Assembly (NCBI GenBank): GCA_029238255.1
Contig: JAQWGK010000050.1
Span: forward strand, 124,001-188,000
Reading direction: 5' to 3'
Length of the DNA: 64,000 nt
DNA from: Porticoccaceae bacterium
Lineage (GTDB): Bacteria; Pseudomonadota; Gammaproteobacteria; Pseudomonadales; Porticoccaceae
Positions 32,551-43,513 of the stretch are shown piece by piece. The translations under genes and the position numbers were made by a program. The notes under the pieces are model-generated. The model made no database searches. It was not told where the DNA came from and worked only from the letters and a program-made list of their open reading frames with translations. Numbering within the stretch: the first letter of the stretch is position 1; each line of letters begins with the position of its first letter.

Positions 32551-33933
32551 CTAGAAGAAGGTAAAGCCGACGGCAAAGAGTTTTTCAACCGCCTTGGTAT
32601 TGGCCTTGTCGACCACAAAGACAATTACGTGATCACCACTTTCAATCACCGTGTCATGGTGGGCAATCAGCACTTCGCCATTGCGCACCAACGCTGCCAG
32701 CGTCGAGCCCGGTGGCGATTTGATATCACCGATTGCACGGCCCACGACCTTGGAACTTTTTTCATCGCCATGGACAATAATTTCCAGTGCTTCAGCAGCG
32801 CCGCGACGCAGTGAGTGCACGCTGACCATATCGCCCTGACGAACATGGGCGAGCAGTGAGCTGGTGGTTGCCTGCTGGGGCGAGATCGCAATATCAATGG
32901 CCCCGCCCTGCATCAGATCTGCGTAGACCGGATTGCTGATCAGGGTCATCACCTTGCGCGCGCCGAGCTGTTTGGCCAGCAGTGAGGCGAGGATATTCAC
33001 TTCGTCATCATTAGTTAGGGCGAGGAATACATCGGCTTTATCAATATTCTCGTCGAGCAGTAATTCCTGATCGGTTGCAGAGCCGTTAAGCACCACGGTT
33101 TTATTTAGCTTCTCAGAGAGATGGCGGGCGCGCTCGGTGGAGAACTCAATAATTTTAATGTTGTAGTCGTTCTCAAGTGCCTTGGCGAGACGGAAGCCAA
33201 TATTGCCGCCGCCAGCGATCACCAGACGATGATAGGGCTTTTCAAGGCGGCGCAGTTCACTCATCACCTTGCGAATATTTTTTCGTGCGGCGACAAAGAA
33301 CACCTCATCGCCATCTTCTATTACCGTGTCCCCGGTGGGGAATATGGCGCCCTCTTTGCCGAAGACAGCCGCCACTCGAGCATCCACATTGGGCATATGA
33401 TCTTTTAACGTGCGCAGTTGTTGGCCGACCAGAGGACTGTCTTTAACCGCGCGCAGGCCAACCATCTGAATACTGCCATCGGCAAAATCCAAAACCTGCA
33501 GAGCCCCGGGCTGTTCAACTAGCTTTTGGATGTAGTCCGTAACCACCTGCTCTGGGGTGATCATTACATCCACTGGCATATGGTTGGCGTTAAACAGTTT
33601 CTCTTTGTATTTTGGGTTGGTGTAATTGCGTGAGCGAATGCGGGCAATTTTAGTTGGCGTGTGAAACAGTGAGTAGGCCACCTGACAGGCAATAATATTG
33701 ACCTCATCGCTACTGGTCACCGCGACCAGCATATCGGCCTCTTCAATGCCAGCGTTGACCAACACATTGGGGTGCGAGCCAGTCCCTGCAACGGTGCGGA
33801 TATCAAGGCGATCCTGCAGTGCGCGCAGAGCCTGTTCGTTGATGTCGACAACGGTAATATCGTTGTATTCCCGAGCTAAATTCTCTGCCAGAGTCCCGCC
33901 GACCTGACCTGCGCCAACAATTACTATTTTCAT
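32551..33933 (-). CDS. trkA: Trk potassium uptake NAD-binding protein TrkA
   Basis: Peripheral nucleotide-binding subunit that gates TrkH. The 460 residues form two tandem RCK halves. The first Rossmann motif is VGAGQVGGTLAENLA at residues 6-20; the second, AGGGNIGFRLAKALE, lies near 240. Each is followed by a TrkA-C domain. It lies between rsmB and trkH, as in Pseudomonas and E. coli. Confidence 0.97.
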   Translation of the reverse strand: MKIVIVGAGQVGGTLAENLAREYNDITVVDINEQALRALQDRLDIRTVAGTGSHPNVLVNAGIEEADMLVAVTSSDEVNIIACQVAYSLFHTPTKIARIRSRNYTNPKYKEKLFNANHMPVDVMITPEQVVTDYIQKLVEQPGALQVLDFADGSIQMVGLRAVKDSPLVGQQLRTLKDHMPNVDARVAAVFGKEGAIFPTGDTVIEDGDEVFFVAARKNIRKVMSELRRLEKPYHRLVIAGGGNIGFRLAKALENDYNIKIIEFSTERARHLSEKLNKTVVLNGSATDQELLLDENIDKADVFLALTNDDEVNILASLLAKQLGARKVMTLISNPVYADLMQGGAIDIAISPQQATTSSLLAHVRQGDMVSVHSLRRGAAEALEIIVHGDEKSSKVVGRAIGDIKSPPGSTLAALVRNGEVLIAHHDTVIESGDHVIVFVVDKANTKAVEKLFAVGFTFF

Positions 33934-33973
33934 TATTATTCCGGGTTGTTATCAGCCTTGGTTTAGCAACTTT

Positions 33974-35272
33974 TTACGCCTTTTTACCTAGCCGTGAGTA
34001 GTAAAAGCCATCGTTGCCATTGATTGTGGGAAACAGCTGTCGCCCATAATCTGTTTTGATTCCCCAGCTGCCATCTATGGTATCAATACTGGCATCCGCG
34101 GTTTCAGCTAAAAATTTCTCTATTACCTGATCGTTCTCATCCGGAAGAACCGAGCAGGTTGCATACAGCAAAATACCGCCTTCTTTTAATGTTAGCCAAA
34201 GGCTGCGCAATAGCTGCAGCTGTATTTCGGCTAGCTTAACAATATCTGTGGGTTTGCGCAGTAGTTTGATATCCGGGTGGCGGCGGATAACACCGGTCGC
34301 CGAACAGGGAGCGTCGAGCAAGACCCGATCAAAGGCCTGCTTATCCCACCAGCCCTCGGGATCACTGGCATCGGCAACTTTTAATTCCGCTTCGAGACCC
34401 AGACGAGCAAGGTTCTCTTCAACCCGCTGAATACGTCGGCTCTCCAGTTCAACCGCAACCACTCTGTTTAGGTCTGGCTGCGTTTCGAGAATATGGCAGG
34501 TTTTGCCCCCCGGTGCGCAGCAGGCATCTAATACCGACTGATCTTTTTCCAGGGTTAATAAGGCGGCGGCAAGTTGCGCCGCCTCGTCCTGAACACTGGC
34601 ATAGCCGTTGTCGAAATTTGGTAGCTCGGCAACATCCATTGGCGCGGCCAGTAAAACGCCCTGCGAACTAAACTCTGTGGCTGTGGCCTCAATGCCCGCG
34701 GTCTTTAACTGTTCGAGATAAGCATCTCTGGATATCTGCTTTTGATTCACCCGCAGCACCATTGGCGCCCGCTGATTATTGGCAGCAATAATATCCAAGG
34801 CTATTTTTGAGCCCCAACCATTAAATAAAATATCCAGCAGCCACTGGGGATGAGCGCGGGTAAATATTGGGTTTTTATTGAGTTTTTTCTCTAATTCTTC
34901 ACGCTGGCGAAGGTAGTTTCGCAGCACGGCATTAACCAACCCCTTAGCCCAGAGGCGGTTGAGTTTTGCCACTGCGGCCACAGTTTCATTGATGGCAGCG
35001 TGATCGGCGATTCGAGTATAGATAAGCTGATAGAGCCCGCTGGCTAAAAGACCCTGAATTTCAAACTCCTTCTCGCGCAGGGGTTTTTGCATCAGCTCTT
35101 TGAGCAATAACTCGATAGCGGGATACCAGCGCAGGGTGCCAAAGCAGAGCTCTTTAAACAGGCCGACATCTTTCTCGGCCACTTTTGGAGCGTATTCTGG
35201 CAATAGTGCCGAGAGTGATTTGCCGCGCAATACCTGAGCAATAACTTCGGCGACAGCGACTCGAGTATTCAT
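33974..35272 (-). CDS. rsmB: 16S rRNA (cytosine967-C5)-methyltransferase RsmB
   Basis: Methylates C967 of 16S rRNA. The 432 residues comprise an N-terminal NusB-like RNA-binding domain and a C-terminal SAM methyltransferase. The latter contains DACCAPGGKTCHILE, DAPCSATGVIRRHPD and the catalytic-Cys motif YATCSVLPDEN. It overlaps the fmt stop by 4 bp, so it is translationally coupled in the def-fmt-rsmB-trkA order. Confidence 0.97.
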   Translation of the reverse strand: MNTRVAVAEVIAQVLRGKSLSALLPEYAPKVAEKDVGLFKELCFGTLRWYPAIELLLKELMQKPLREKEFEIQGLLASGLYQLIYTRIADHAAINETVAAVAKLNRLWAKGLVNAVLRNYLRQREELEKKLNKNPIFTRAHPQWLLDILFNGWGSKIALDIIAANNQRAPMVLRVNQKQISRDAYLEQLKTAGIEATATEFSSQGVLLAAPMDVAELPNFDNGYASVQDEAAQLAAALLTLEKDQSVLDACCAPGGKTCHILETQPDLNRVVAVELESRRIQRVEENLARLGLEAELKVADASDPEGWWDKQAFDRVLLDAPCSATGVIRRHPDIKLLRKPTDIVKLAEIQLQLLRSLWLTLKEGGILLYATCSVLPDENDQVIEKFLAETADASIDTIDGSWGIKTDYGRQLFPTINGNDGFYYSRLGKKA

Positions 35273-36210
35273 TCGCGACCCAGCAGGGTTTGCGCGGTAA
35301 AGAGTTCAGCGCGGGACTTAAGAATTTCCGAAACCGGCATACGGGATTTACCGGGCAGCTGTATCACTGTTAACAGGAGTGACTGTTCGCCACAGCTGAC
35401 TAGCAGCCCGCGATTATCAGCGCTGATTATCTGCCCAGCGGGCTGGGTTGAAGCCGGCCCCAATTCCGCCTGCCAAACTTTAATACGCAGATCGCCGAGC
35501 GTTGTATAGGCTGCAGGGAAAGGGTTAAAGGCGCGAATCTGTCTATCCAAAACCGCCGCAGATTTTGACCAGTCGATCAGTGCTTCTCTTTTATCAATTT
35601 TTGCCGCGTAGCAACTCTGGCTGTCATCCTGAACAACCGCCAGTGCTTTATTGGCCTGCAGATTGTCCAATGTGCTCAGCAGCGCAGGTGCGCCCAGCTC
35701 TTCAAGTTTTTTATACATGGTTGCGCTGCTGTCAGCACTGTCGATAGGACGGCGTGAAATACACAGCATGGCACCCGTATCCAGACCCGCATCCATTTGC
35801 ATAATAGTCACGCCAGTTTCCTCGTCCCCCGCTTCTATGGCGCGCTGAATCGGAGCCGCACCCCGCCAGCGAGGCAGGATTGAACCGTGAACATTAATGC
35901 AGCCGAGTTTTGGGGTATCCAGAATGGTCTGCGGCAGAATCAAACCATAGGCCACAACCACCATAATATCCCCCTGCAAATCCGCTAGTATTTGCTGCTG
36001 TTCCGGATCTTTGAGAGATTGAGGTTGGAAGACCGGCAGGCTGTTAGCTTCTGCTAGGACTTTAACAGGACTTGCCTTGAGTTTTTTACCGCGACCGGCG
36101 GGCCGATCGGGCTGAGTGTAGACTGCGATCACCGAGTGATGCGGGCTGTCTATTAGCGCCTGCAGGTGTGCCGCGGCAAAATCTGGGGTTCCCGCGAAAA
36201 TAATCTTCAA
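35269..36210 (-). CDS. fmt: Methionyl-tRNA formyltransferase
   Basis: Formylates initiator Met-tRNA with 10-formyl-tetrahydrofolate. The 313 residues match the family. The N-terminus MKIIFAGTPDFAAAHLQALI and the catalytic motif CINVHGSILPRWRGAAPIQRAI are intact, and the C-terminal OB-like domain begins around IRAFNPFPAAYT. It is 12 bp from def, the enzyme that later removes the formyl group. Confidence 0.98.
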   Translation of the reverse strand: MKIIFAGTPDFAAAHLQALIDSPHHSVIAVYTQPDRPAGRGKKLKASPVKVLAEANSLPVFQPQSLKDPEQQQILADLQGDIMVVVAYGLILPQTILDTPKLGCINVHGSILPRWRGAAPIQRAIEAGDEETGVTIMQMDAGLDTGAMLCISRRPIDSADSSATMYKKLEELGAPALLSTLDNLQANKALAVVQDDSQSCYAAKIDKREALIDWSKSAAVLDRQIRAFNPFPAAYTTLGDLRIKVWQAELGPASTQPAGQIISADNRGLLVSCGEQSLLLTVIQLPGKSRMPVSEILKSRAELFTAQTLLGRE

Positions 36211-36222
36211 GCTGAAATTTTC

Positions 36223-36729
36223 CTATGCATTCTGTTTATGGATTTTTTCGAGCTTTTTACGAATTCGCTGACGCTTAAAAGACGACAGGTAATCGACAAA
36301 TAACTTGCCTTCAAGATGGTCGATCTCATGCTGTATACATACCGCCAGCAGGCCATGAGCCTCTTCTTCAAAGGCATTGCCCTCGCCATCAAGGGCGCGA
36401 ATCATCACGTGGGCCGGGCGGTCGATAGTCTCGTAAAACCCGGGCACTGACAGGCAGCCCTCATCATAGGGGCTGGTGCTCTGATCCAGAGCTTCAATCT
36501 CTGGATTGATAAACACCCGTGGCGGCATATCCTCTTCACCCAGATCCATAACAATAACTCGCAGATGAACATCCACTTGCGAAGCGGCAAGGCCAATACC
36601 CTGCGCATGCTTCATGGTGTCGAACATATCGGCGACAAGAGTCTTGATCTTGTCGTCAACTGCGGTGACCGGTTTGGCTACGGTGCGCAGCCTGGGGTCG
36701 GGGAATTCGAGAATCTTTAATATAGCCAT
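36223..36729 (-). CDS. def: Peptide deformylase
   Basis: Metalloenzyme that removes the N-formyl group from nascent proteins. The 168 residues contain the three family motifs: [10 protein letters not shown] (about 45-54), EGCLSVPG (metal-ligand Cys) and HEIDHLEG (two His ligands and the catalytic Glu). It is the first gene of the leftward def-fmt-rsmB-trkA-trkH run and is divergent from the LysM gene. Confidence 0.98.
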   Translation of the reverse strand: MAILKILEFPDPRLRTVAKPVTAVDDKIKTLVADMFDTMKHAQGIGLAASQVDVHLRVIVMDLGEEDMPPRVFINPEIEALDQSTSPYDEGCLSVPGFYETIDRPAHVMIRALDGEGNAFEEEAHGLLAVCIQHEIDHLEGKLFVDYLSSFKRQRIRKKLEKIHKQNA

Positions 36730-36920
36730 AGCGAATGTGATAGATTTTTAAAAAAAAGTTAAAAGCACTGCTACCATTAAGTTAGCTCGGCGGCATTTTG
36801 CTTGGTACACCTTATCTTAAAGCTTTTAATTAAGAGCCATATGAACTGGCTAATAAGTTGAGAAACTCAAGGATGTTGGAAATTATACACTAACCCCGCC
36901 AAGAGAAAGGACTCACAGAT

Positions 36921-37967
36921 ATGAAAAAAATCCCATTCGTTGCAACTTTGCTAACGCCCCTGATAATACTGATGGCTGGGCTGCTCAGTATATCCAATGT
37001 CACGGCGCAGGCAGTTGTACTCAATGAAGATGTACCCGATAAGTATGTGGTTAAACGCGGTGACACCCTGTGGGATATCTCCGATGTTTTTCTTCAGGAT
37101 CCGTGGATGTGGCCAGAAATCTGGCACGCCAATCAGCAGATCGAAAACCCCCACCTTATATACCCCGGCGATATCATTAGCTTGGTCTATGTCGACGGTG
37201 TGCCAACCCTGATCGTCAAACGCAGTCGCGACCTAAAATTGTCACCGCAAATTAGAGCCGTAGATCATATTGAGGCGATCAGTGCATTGCCCTTGGAGAC
37301 GATTGATAATTTTCTATCGAAAAATCGCGTTACTGATGACGCAACACTGCGCAGTGCGCCCTATGTACTGGGTGGAACTGAGCGGCGGATACTGGTGGGC
37401 ATGAAGGATGACTTCTATGCCCGCGGTGATTTCTCGGCCAACCGCCTGAACTATGGCATCTACCGTCGCGGTGACCCCTACCTTGATCCTGAAACCGGTG
37501 AACTTTTGGGTATTCGGGCAATAGATGTGGGATCGGCCAAAGTCAAAGCCCTTAAAGATGATATTGCGACTCTGGGAGTCAATCGTGCGGCGGGAGAGAT
37601 TCGCATTAAGGATCGCCTGTTGGTCAGTGAAGAGCGCACATTGGCCTCAACCTTTTATCCCCGTGCACCGGCAACGGAGATTAAGGCTTCGGTACTCAAT
37701 GTTGAAGATGGCGTGCGTAATGCCGGTGCCCTTGATGTTGTGGCGATCAACCGTGGCCAGCGAGATGGATTGCAAGCCGGTGATACGCTGGCTATTTCGA
37801 AGCGCGGTGATATGACTAAAGACCGCGTCGCCAATCAGCGGGTGCAACTGCCGGACGAGCGCATTGGGCTGCTAATGGTCTTTTACACCTATGAAAAAAT
37901 GAGCTTTGGGCTGGTTATGGAAGCCGACCGGCAGGTGGATATTGGGGATTTGCTAAGCAATCCATAA
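36921..37967 (+). CDS. LysM-domain secreted protein
   Basis: Exported peptidoglycan-associated protein of unknown precise role, conserved between def and dprA in Pseudomonas-like genomes. The 348-residue product has a signal peptide (MKKIPFVATLLTPLIILMAGLLSISNVTAQA). One LysM domain covers about residues 42-90 (YVVKRGDTLWDISDVFLQDPWMWPEIW, HLIYPGDIISL). The rest is a conserved beta-rich region with RILVGMKDDFYARGDF and INRGQRDGLQAGDTLAI. An AGAAAGGACT ribosome site precedes the ATG. Confidence 0.9.
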   Translation: MKKIPFVATLLTPLIILMAGLLSISNVTAQAVVLNEDVPDKYVVKRGDTLWDISDVFLQDPWMWPEIWHANQQIENPHLIYPGDIISLVYVDGVPTLIVKRSRDLKLSPQIRAVDHIEAISALPLETIDNFLSKNRVTDDATLRSAPYVLGGTERRILVGMKDDFYARGDFSANRLNYGIYRRGDPYLDPETGELLGIRAIDVGSAKVKALKDDIATLGVNRAAGEIRIKDRLLVSEERTLASTFYPRAPATEIKASVLNVEDGVRNAGALDVVAINRGQRDGLQAGDTLAISKRGDMTKDRVANQRVQLPDERIGLLMVFYTYEKMSFGLVMEADRQVDIGDLLSNP

Positions 37968-38024
37968 AGGGCAATCCATAAAGGACAGTCAATAGCACCC
38001 ATCTATCAGGACAAGGAGTGTCCC

Positions 38025-39155
38025 GTGGACAAGGAATCACATTACGCGCTGGTTTCCCAGCAGCTTGAAAAATTCACCACCAAACTGCAGCGCCAACTTC
38101 TCGAGTATTCGAATAGCTACAGAACTATCTTTGAGCGGCCGGCCGGTGATTATCCCGAGCAACTGTGGCCGCTGATAGAAAATCTTCAGGATCAATACCA
38201 GCAGCAAGGCTGGCGCGATCGAATAGACAGTATCGAGCAGCGCATAGAAAAAGCGGATGCATCCATTATTCCCATTACCAGCACAGATTATCCCCCCCTG
38301 CTCAAGCAGATTGTCGGTGCCCCGGCGCTGCTCTATGTGCGCGGCAATCGCGAAAATTTACATCTGCCTCAAATAGCGGTTGTCGGCAGTCGTCGTATGA
38401 CCAGAGGCGGTGAAACCAATGCTTTCGAATGGAGTAAATTTCTCGCCGCTGGCGGTTTTGTTATCACCAGCGGTTTGGCTCAGGGGGTCGACGGGGTTGC
38501 GCATGCCGGAGCGCTTGCGGCTATGGGCAAGACTATTGGAGTGATGGGCACGGGTATAGATACCATTTATCCGCGGGAGCATCGGCGGCTGGCAGAAAAT
38601 ATTATCGATCAGGGCGGCACTCTCATTAGCGAGTTTGATCCGGGCACGCCTCCGCTTCCGACGCACTTCCCAAGTAGAAATCGAATTATTAGCGGTCTGA
38701 GCCTTGGAGTTTTGGTGGTTGAAGCCGCGCCGCGAAGTGGTTCGCTGATTACTGCGCGGCTTGCTCTTGAACAGAACCGCGAAGTGTTTGCGATCCCGGG
38801 CTCTATCCACAATCCCCAGAGTCGTGGCTGCCATCAAATTATTAAACAGGGCGCCCATTTGGTTGAGCGAGCTGAGGATATTATCCATGAGTTGCAAGGG
38901 GCGCTTGCCGGACTTGCGGTGTTGCCTGAGCAGTCGATGCCCCTGGCGCCCTCTCCGTTACCGCCAACCGAGGAGAAAAATTTACTGGCAGATGAATTAA
39001 AGCTTTTATCCGTGCTTGGCTTTGAACCTGTGAACATGGATAGCTTGGCAATTGACGGGCTGTTTTCAACGGCAGAATTGTCGCGCTTACTGGTTTCTCT
39101 AGAGCTAAAAGGGCTGATCGAAAATAACAGCGGCTTCTACCAGCGCCTGAGTTAG
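38025..39155 (+). CDS. dprA: DNA processing protein DprA (Smf)
   Basis: Loads RecA on single-stranded DNA taken up by natural transformation; widespread also in bacteria not known to be competent. It starts with GTG at 38025, with AAGGAG 9 bp upstream. The 376 residues contain the Rossmann-like core (AVVGSRRMTRGG, FVITSGLAQGVDGVAHAGAL, HFPSRNRIISGL, EAAPRSGSLITA). A C-terminal winged-helix domain ends SLELKGLIENNSGFYQRL. Confidence 0.97.
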   Translation: MDKESHYALVSQQLEKFTTKLQRQLLEYSNSYRTIFERPAGDYPEQLWPLIENLQDQYQQQGWRDRIDSIEQRIEKADASIIPITSTDYPPLLKQIVGAPALLYVRGNRENLHLPQIAVVGSRRMTRGGETNAFEWSKFLAAGGFVITSGLAQGVDGVAHAGALAAMGKTIGVMGTGIDTIYPREHRRLAENIIDQGGTLISEFDPGTPPLPTHFPSRNRIISGLSLGVLVVEAAPRSGSLITARLALEQNREVFAIPGSIHNPQSRGCHQIIKQGAHLVERAEDIIHELQGALAGLAVLPEQSMPLAPSPLPPTEEKNLLADELKLLSVLGFEPVNMDSLAIDGLFSTAELSRLLVSLELKGLIENNSGFYQRLS

Positions 39156-39336
39156 AAAAAAGTTTAGCAGTTTAAAAAACTTGTCTTGAGAATGATCTAT
39201 CATGTAGTTGCTGATGCGGTCTGATGGCGTTAAAGAATGTCCGTTGAAAGCGAATGTTTTCCTAATCTTTAGCTACAGTTGCGTCGGGCTAAAAGTTACG
39301 GTAGCCTGCGCACCTTTCCTACATGGTGACCAAAAA

Positions 39337-39843
39337 ATGACCAAGCCGTTTGTTGCAATTCTAATGGGTTCCGATTCCGATTTACCGGTAATGGAAGCCA
39401 GCTTTAAAATTCTTAAAAAATTCGATATTCCGTTTGAAGTAAAGGTGACCTCTGCTCACCGTACTCCAGCGGCAACACACAGCTATGTGACTGATGCGGA
39501 CGCCCGCGGCTGTGCAGCATTTATCTGTGCAGCTGGTATGGCTGCCCATTTGGCCGGCGCTGTATCTGCGACGACTCTGCGCCCGGTTATCGGTGTGCCG
39601 ATCAATGGTTCTCTGGACGGTTTGGACGCTCTGCTTTCAACAGTACAGATGCCTGGTGGAATTCCAGTTGCGACCGTAGCTATCGGCAGTGCTGGTGCTA
39701 AGAATGCCGCTTACCTTGCCGCACAGATTATCGGTGTTTCCGATAAGTCTATGCACGAAAAGCTGCTCAAAGAGCGCGCTGACAATGCTGCGGCAATTAT
39801 TGCCAAAGATGCTGCATTGCAGGAATCGCTTCAAAACGGATAA
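39337..39843 (+). CDS. purE: 5-(carboxyamino)imidazole ribonucleotide mutase PurE
   Basis: Converts N5-CAIR to CAIR in purine synthesis. The true start is the ATG at 39337 ([19 protein letters not shown]), giving 168 residues. The ORF track adds 43 residues with no homology character. SAHRTP and [23 protein letters not shown] are class I PurE motifs. Its usual partner purK is not adjacent. Here it sits between dprA and tsaC, which are normally next to each other in Pseudomonas. Confidence 0.97.
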   Translation: MTKPFVAILMGSDSDLPVMEASFKILKKFDIPFEVKVTSAHRTPAATHSYVTDADARGCAAFICAAGMAAHLAGAVSATTLRPVIGVPINGSLDGLDALLSTVQMPGGIPVATVAIGSAGAKNAAYLAAQIIGVSDKSMHEKLLKERADNAAAIIAKDAALQESLQNG

Positions 39844-39850
39844 TCTATCC

Positions 39851-41327
<1,477 letters not shown>

Positions 41328-41341
41328 TACCGGAATATAAG

Positions 41342-42160
41342 ATGACTGATAAATACGCTGTTTTTGGAAACCCGGTTAGTCACAGCCGATCGCCACAGAT
41401 TCACGCGGCATTTGCTGCGGCAACTGAGCAGGATCTCAACTATGAAAAACAGCTTGTGGCTGTGGATGGTTTTGAGGCTGCGGCTGATGAGTTCTTCGCT
41501 GCTGGCGGCAAAGGTTTGAATATTACCGTTCCATTTAAGCAGGAAGCCTACTCCTATGCGGCTCGCCTAACACCGCGCGCCCGCCATGCAGGTGCAGTCA
41601 ATACGCTGACTATGCAGGATGATGGCACGGTACTTGGTGATACTACCGATGGTGTCGGGATGATCGCAGATATAGTCGACAATCTCGGCTGGCAAATTCG
41701 CGCCAAGCGGGTTTTGGTGCTCGGTGCTGGTGGTGCGGTGCGCGGTATTTTAGAGCCGTTGATGGCTGAGCAACCCCAGCATGTGGTGATAGCCAACCGC
41801 ACGCTGGAAAAAGCACTGCAGCTATCCAAGGGTTTTGCTGAACTGGGTTATATTCTCGGCTGTGGTTTCGACATGTTGCCCGGTCAGGAGTTCGATCTGG
41901 TTATCAATGGCACTAGCACTAGCTTAAGTGGTGGTATGCCGCCCTTGCCGGACGACCTGATTCCGGCGGGATCCGCCTGTTACGATATGATGTACGCTGC
42001 TGAGCCGACGCCGTTTATGAAGTGGGGTCAGCGCTTGGGTGCAGAGACTGCCGATGGTTTGGGCATGCTGGTTGAGCAGGCCGCTGAATCATTCAATATC
42101 TGGCGACAGGTTAAGCCGCAAACTGCCGAAGTTATAAAAATTCAGCGCAGTTCTCTCTAG
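41342..42160 (+). CDS. aroE: Shikimate dehydrogenase
   Basis: NADP-dependent reduction of 3-dehydroshikimate in the aromatic amino acid pathway. I start at ATG 41342 (MTDKYAVFGNPVSHSRSPQIH), giving 272 residues. The ORF-track start is inside hemF. SHSRSP binds substrate, NITVPFK carries the catalytic Lys, and GAGGAVRGIL is the nucleotide-binding loop. Its stop overlaps the convergent carbonic anhydrase stop by 4 bp. Confidence 0.97.
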   Translation: MTDKYAVFGNPVSHSRSPQIHAAFAAATEQDLNYEKQLVAVDGFEAAADEFFAAGGKGLNITVPFKQEAYSYAARLTPRARHAGAVNTLTMQDDGTVLGDTTDGVGMIADIVDNLGWQIRAKRVLVLGAGGAVRGILEPLMAEQPQHVVIANRTLEKALQLSKGFAELGYILGCGFDMLPGQEFDLVINGTSTSLSGGMPPLPDDLIPAGSACYDMMYAAEPTPFMKWGQRLGAETADGLGMLVEQAAESFNIWRQVKPQTAEVIKIQRSSL

Positions 42161-42699
42161 TTATTTTCCGCCAGATACTGATCTTTGAGTTTGACGTAGT
42201 TGGCTGCGGAGTAGCTGAAAAAGGCTTTTTCCTTTTCTGACAGTGCGCGCATCTGCTTGCAGGGATTGCCGACATAGACATAGCCGCTGACCAGGGTCTT
42301 GCCCGGCGGTACCATGCAGCCGGCACCGACAATCACTTCATCTTCAATGACTGCACCATCATTAACAATGGCTCCATTGCCAATTAATATGCGGTTGCCA
42401 ACGGTGCAGCCGTGGAGAACGGCGCGGTGGCCAATAACGACATCGTCGCCGATATTCAGTGGCCAGCCATTGGGGTTAAAGTCGCTGGCGTGGGTAATAT
42501 GAAGTACGGCATTGTCCTGTACATTGGAGCGATCGCCGATTCTTATAGAGTGCATATCGCCGCGAATAACGGCGCCGGGCCAGACTGATGCGTCGTCACC
42601 CAGATGCACATCGCCGATTACGGTTGCGGCGGGGTCGACGTAGACGCGTTGGCCGAGTTTTGGAGAAATACCTCTGTGACTGCGAATTGAGTGATCCAT
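42157..42699 (-). CDS. Gamma-class carbonic anhydrase family protein (YrdA-like)
   Basis: Left-handed beta-helix protein of the gamma carbonic anhydrase superfamily; the biochemical activity of the YrdA branch is not settled. The 180 residues contain hexapeptide-type repeats, such as VIGDVHLGDDASVWPGAVIRGD and VQDNAVLHI. HRAVLHGCTVGNRILIGNGAIVNDGAVI includes His ligands of the trimer-interface metal site. Adjacent to aroE, as in Pseudomonas and E. coli. Confidence 0.93.
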   Translation of the reverse strand: MDHSIRSHRGISPKLGQRVYVDPAATVIGDVHLGDDASVWPGAVIRGDMHSIRIGDRSNVQDNAVLHITHASDFNPNGWPLNIGDDVVIGHRAVLHGCTVGNRILIGNGAIVNDGAVIEDEVIVGAGCMVPPGKTLVSGYVYVGNPCKQMRALSEKEKAFFSYSAANYVKLKDQYLAENN

Positions 42700-42748
42700 A
42701 TGCTCTAATGCCCGATATAATAAAGACTCCTATTGTGGTGATATTTAG

Positions 42749-42988
42749 ATGGCTTTTTCAACCCAAAAACGATTTATCGCAGGTGTTACCTGTCCCAAGT
42801 GCGCGAAGATGGATAAGCTTCAGGCCTATTCTCTGGATGGCGTTGATTACCGCGAGTGCGTTAGCTGCGGGTTTCGCGATGAGATGCGGGTTTTTTCTGA
42901 GCCCCGCGAGTTGGAGACTCGGGTTAATAGTGCGGCTGATTTGCCGGAGAATAAGGTTTCTACGGTTAAGTTGGTTGATCCTAGCTAG
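42749..42988 (+). CDS. YheV-type putative zinc-ribbon protein
   Basis: Small conserved gammaproteobacterial protein of unknown role, 79 residues. Two CxxC pairs (VTCPKCAKMD, ECVSCGFRDEM), 22 residues apart, form a likely zinc ribbon. This matches the YheV family of predicted metal-binding proteins. It is divergent from the carbonic anhydrase gene. Confidence 0.85.
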   Translation: MAFSTQKRFIAGVTCPKCAKMDKLQAYSLDGVDYRECVSCGFRDEMRVFSEPRELETRVNSAADLPENKVSTVKLVDPS

Positions 42989-43204
42989 TCTTGTGACTCT
43001 TTGGTGTTAATGTTTCTGCCACTCTGCCCGGCCCGCATTCCCCGGTACGCACTATCAGGGAGCAATTTCCGCTTTCAAATATACAGGTTCAGTGTGTTCT
43101 GGCAGTGCTTGCTGCTAAGGATTTGTCTTGGCTGTGTGACGAGTTTCTTGCGAAAATTACCCCCTGACATTGCGCCCCTGCTTCGTCGTTTGCTGAGAGC
43201 GCCT
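42989..43204. other. Intergenic stretch with no supported gene
   Basis: The only long frame (43001-43207, 68 codons) has no ribosome site and a residue composition unlike a real protein. I see nothing else up to the toxin-antitoxin operator. Confidence 0.4.
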
Positions 43205-43233
43205 TAAAATGACCATTGATGATAGTCATTTTA
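43205..43233. promoter_or_regulatory. Inverted-repeat operator of toxin-antitoxin pair
   Basis: Perfect 9-bp arms TAAAATGAC (43205-43213) and GTCATTTTA (43225-43233) are separated by 11 bp. The repeat covers a likely promoter -35 (TTGATG 43216-43221), with TATCCT 17 bp later (43239-43244). This is the arrangement expected for antitoxin autorepression. Confidence 0.65.
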
Positions 43234-43282
43234 GTTGCTATCCTTTATGAGTATTAATCTAGGATCAGAATTAGGAGGTCTT

Positions 43283-43513
43283 ATGCAGCATCTTTCCAAG
43301 TCCCAATTTAAGCCGAAAGCACTGGAAATCATGCGCTCAGTTGAGCAAGGCGGCGAGCCCATTATCATTACCGACCATGGCAAGCCTGTGTTAGAGCTAA
43401 AAGCCTATGTGTCTAATGATATTGACCCGATTGAACTCCTTAAGGGTAGCGTCGTTGAGTTTATAGATCCCTTTGAGCCTATTGCAGAGGATGAATGGGA
43501 GTCTGCCAGTTGA
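43283..43513 (+). CDS. Type II antitoxin, Phd/YefM family
   Basis: Antitoxin that should neutralise the downstream PIN toxin and repress the operon. The true start is ATG 43283 (MQHLSKSQFKPKALEIMRSV), just after a strong AGGAGG. The 76 residues show the Phd/YefM fold features: N-terminal SKSQFKPKALEIMRSVEQGGEPIIITDHGKPVLEL, then an acidic C-terminal toxin-binding part (EPIAEDEWESAS). The ORF-track start at 43235 falls inside the promoter. Confidence 0.88.
   Translation: MQHLSKSQFKPKALEIMRSVEQGGEPIIITDHGKPVLELKAYVSNDIDPIELLKGSVVEFIDPFEPIAEDEWESAS

Noticed and set aside
39208-39336. N-terminal extension of PurE
   Set aside because: PurE homology starts exactly at the ATG 39337; the 43 extra residues have no family character.
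43001-43207. 68-codon + strand ORF
   Set aside because: No ribosome site, Cys/Arg/Leu-rich composition typical of random frames, no recognisable motif.
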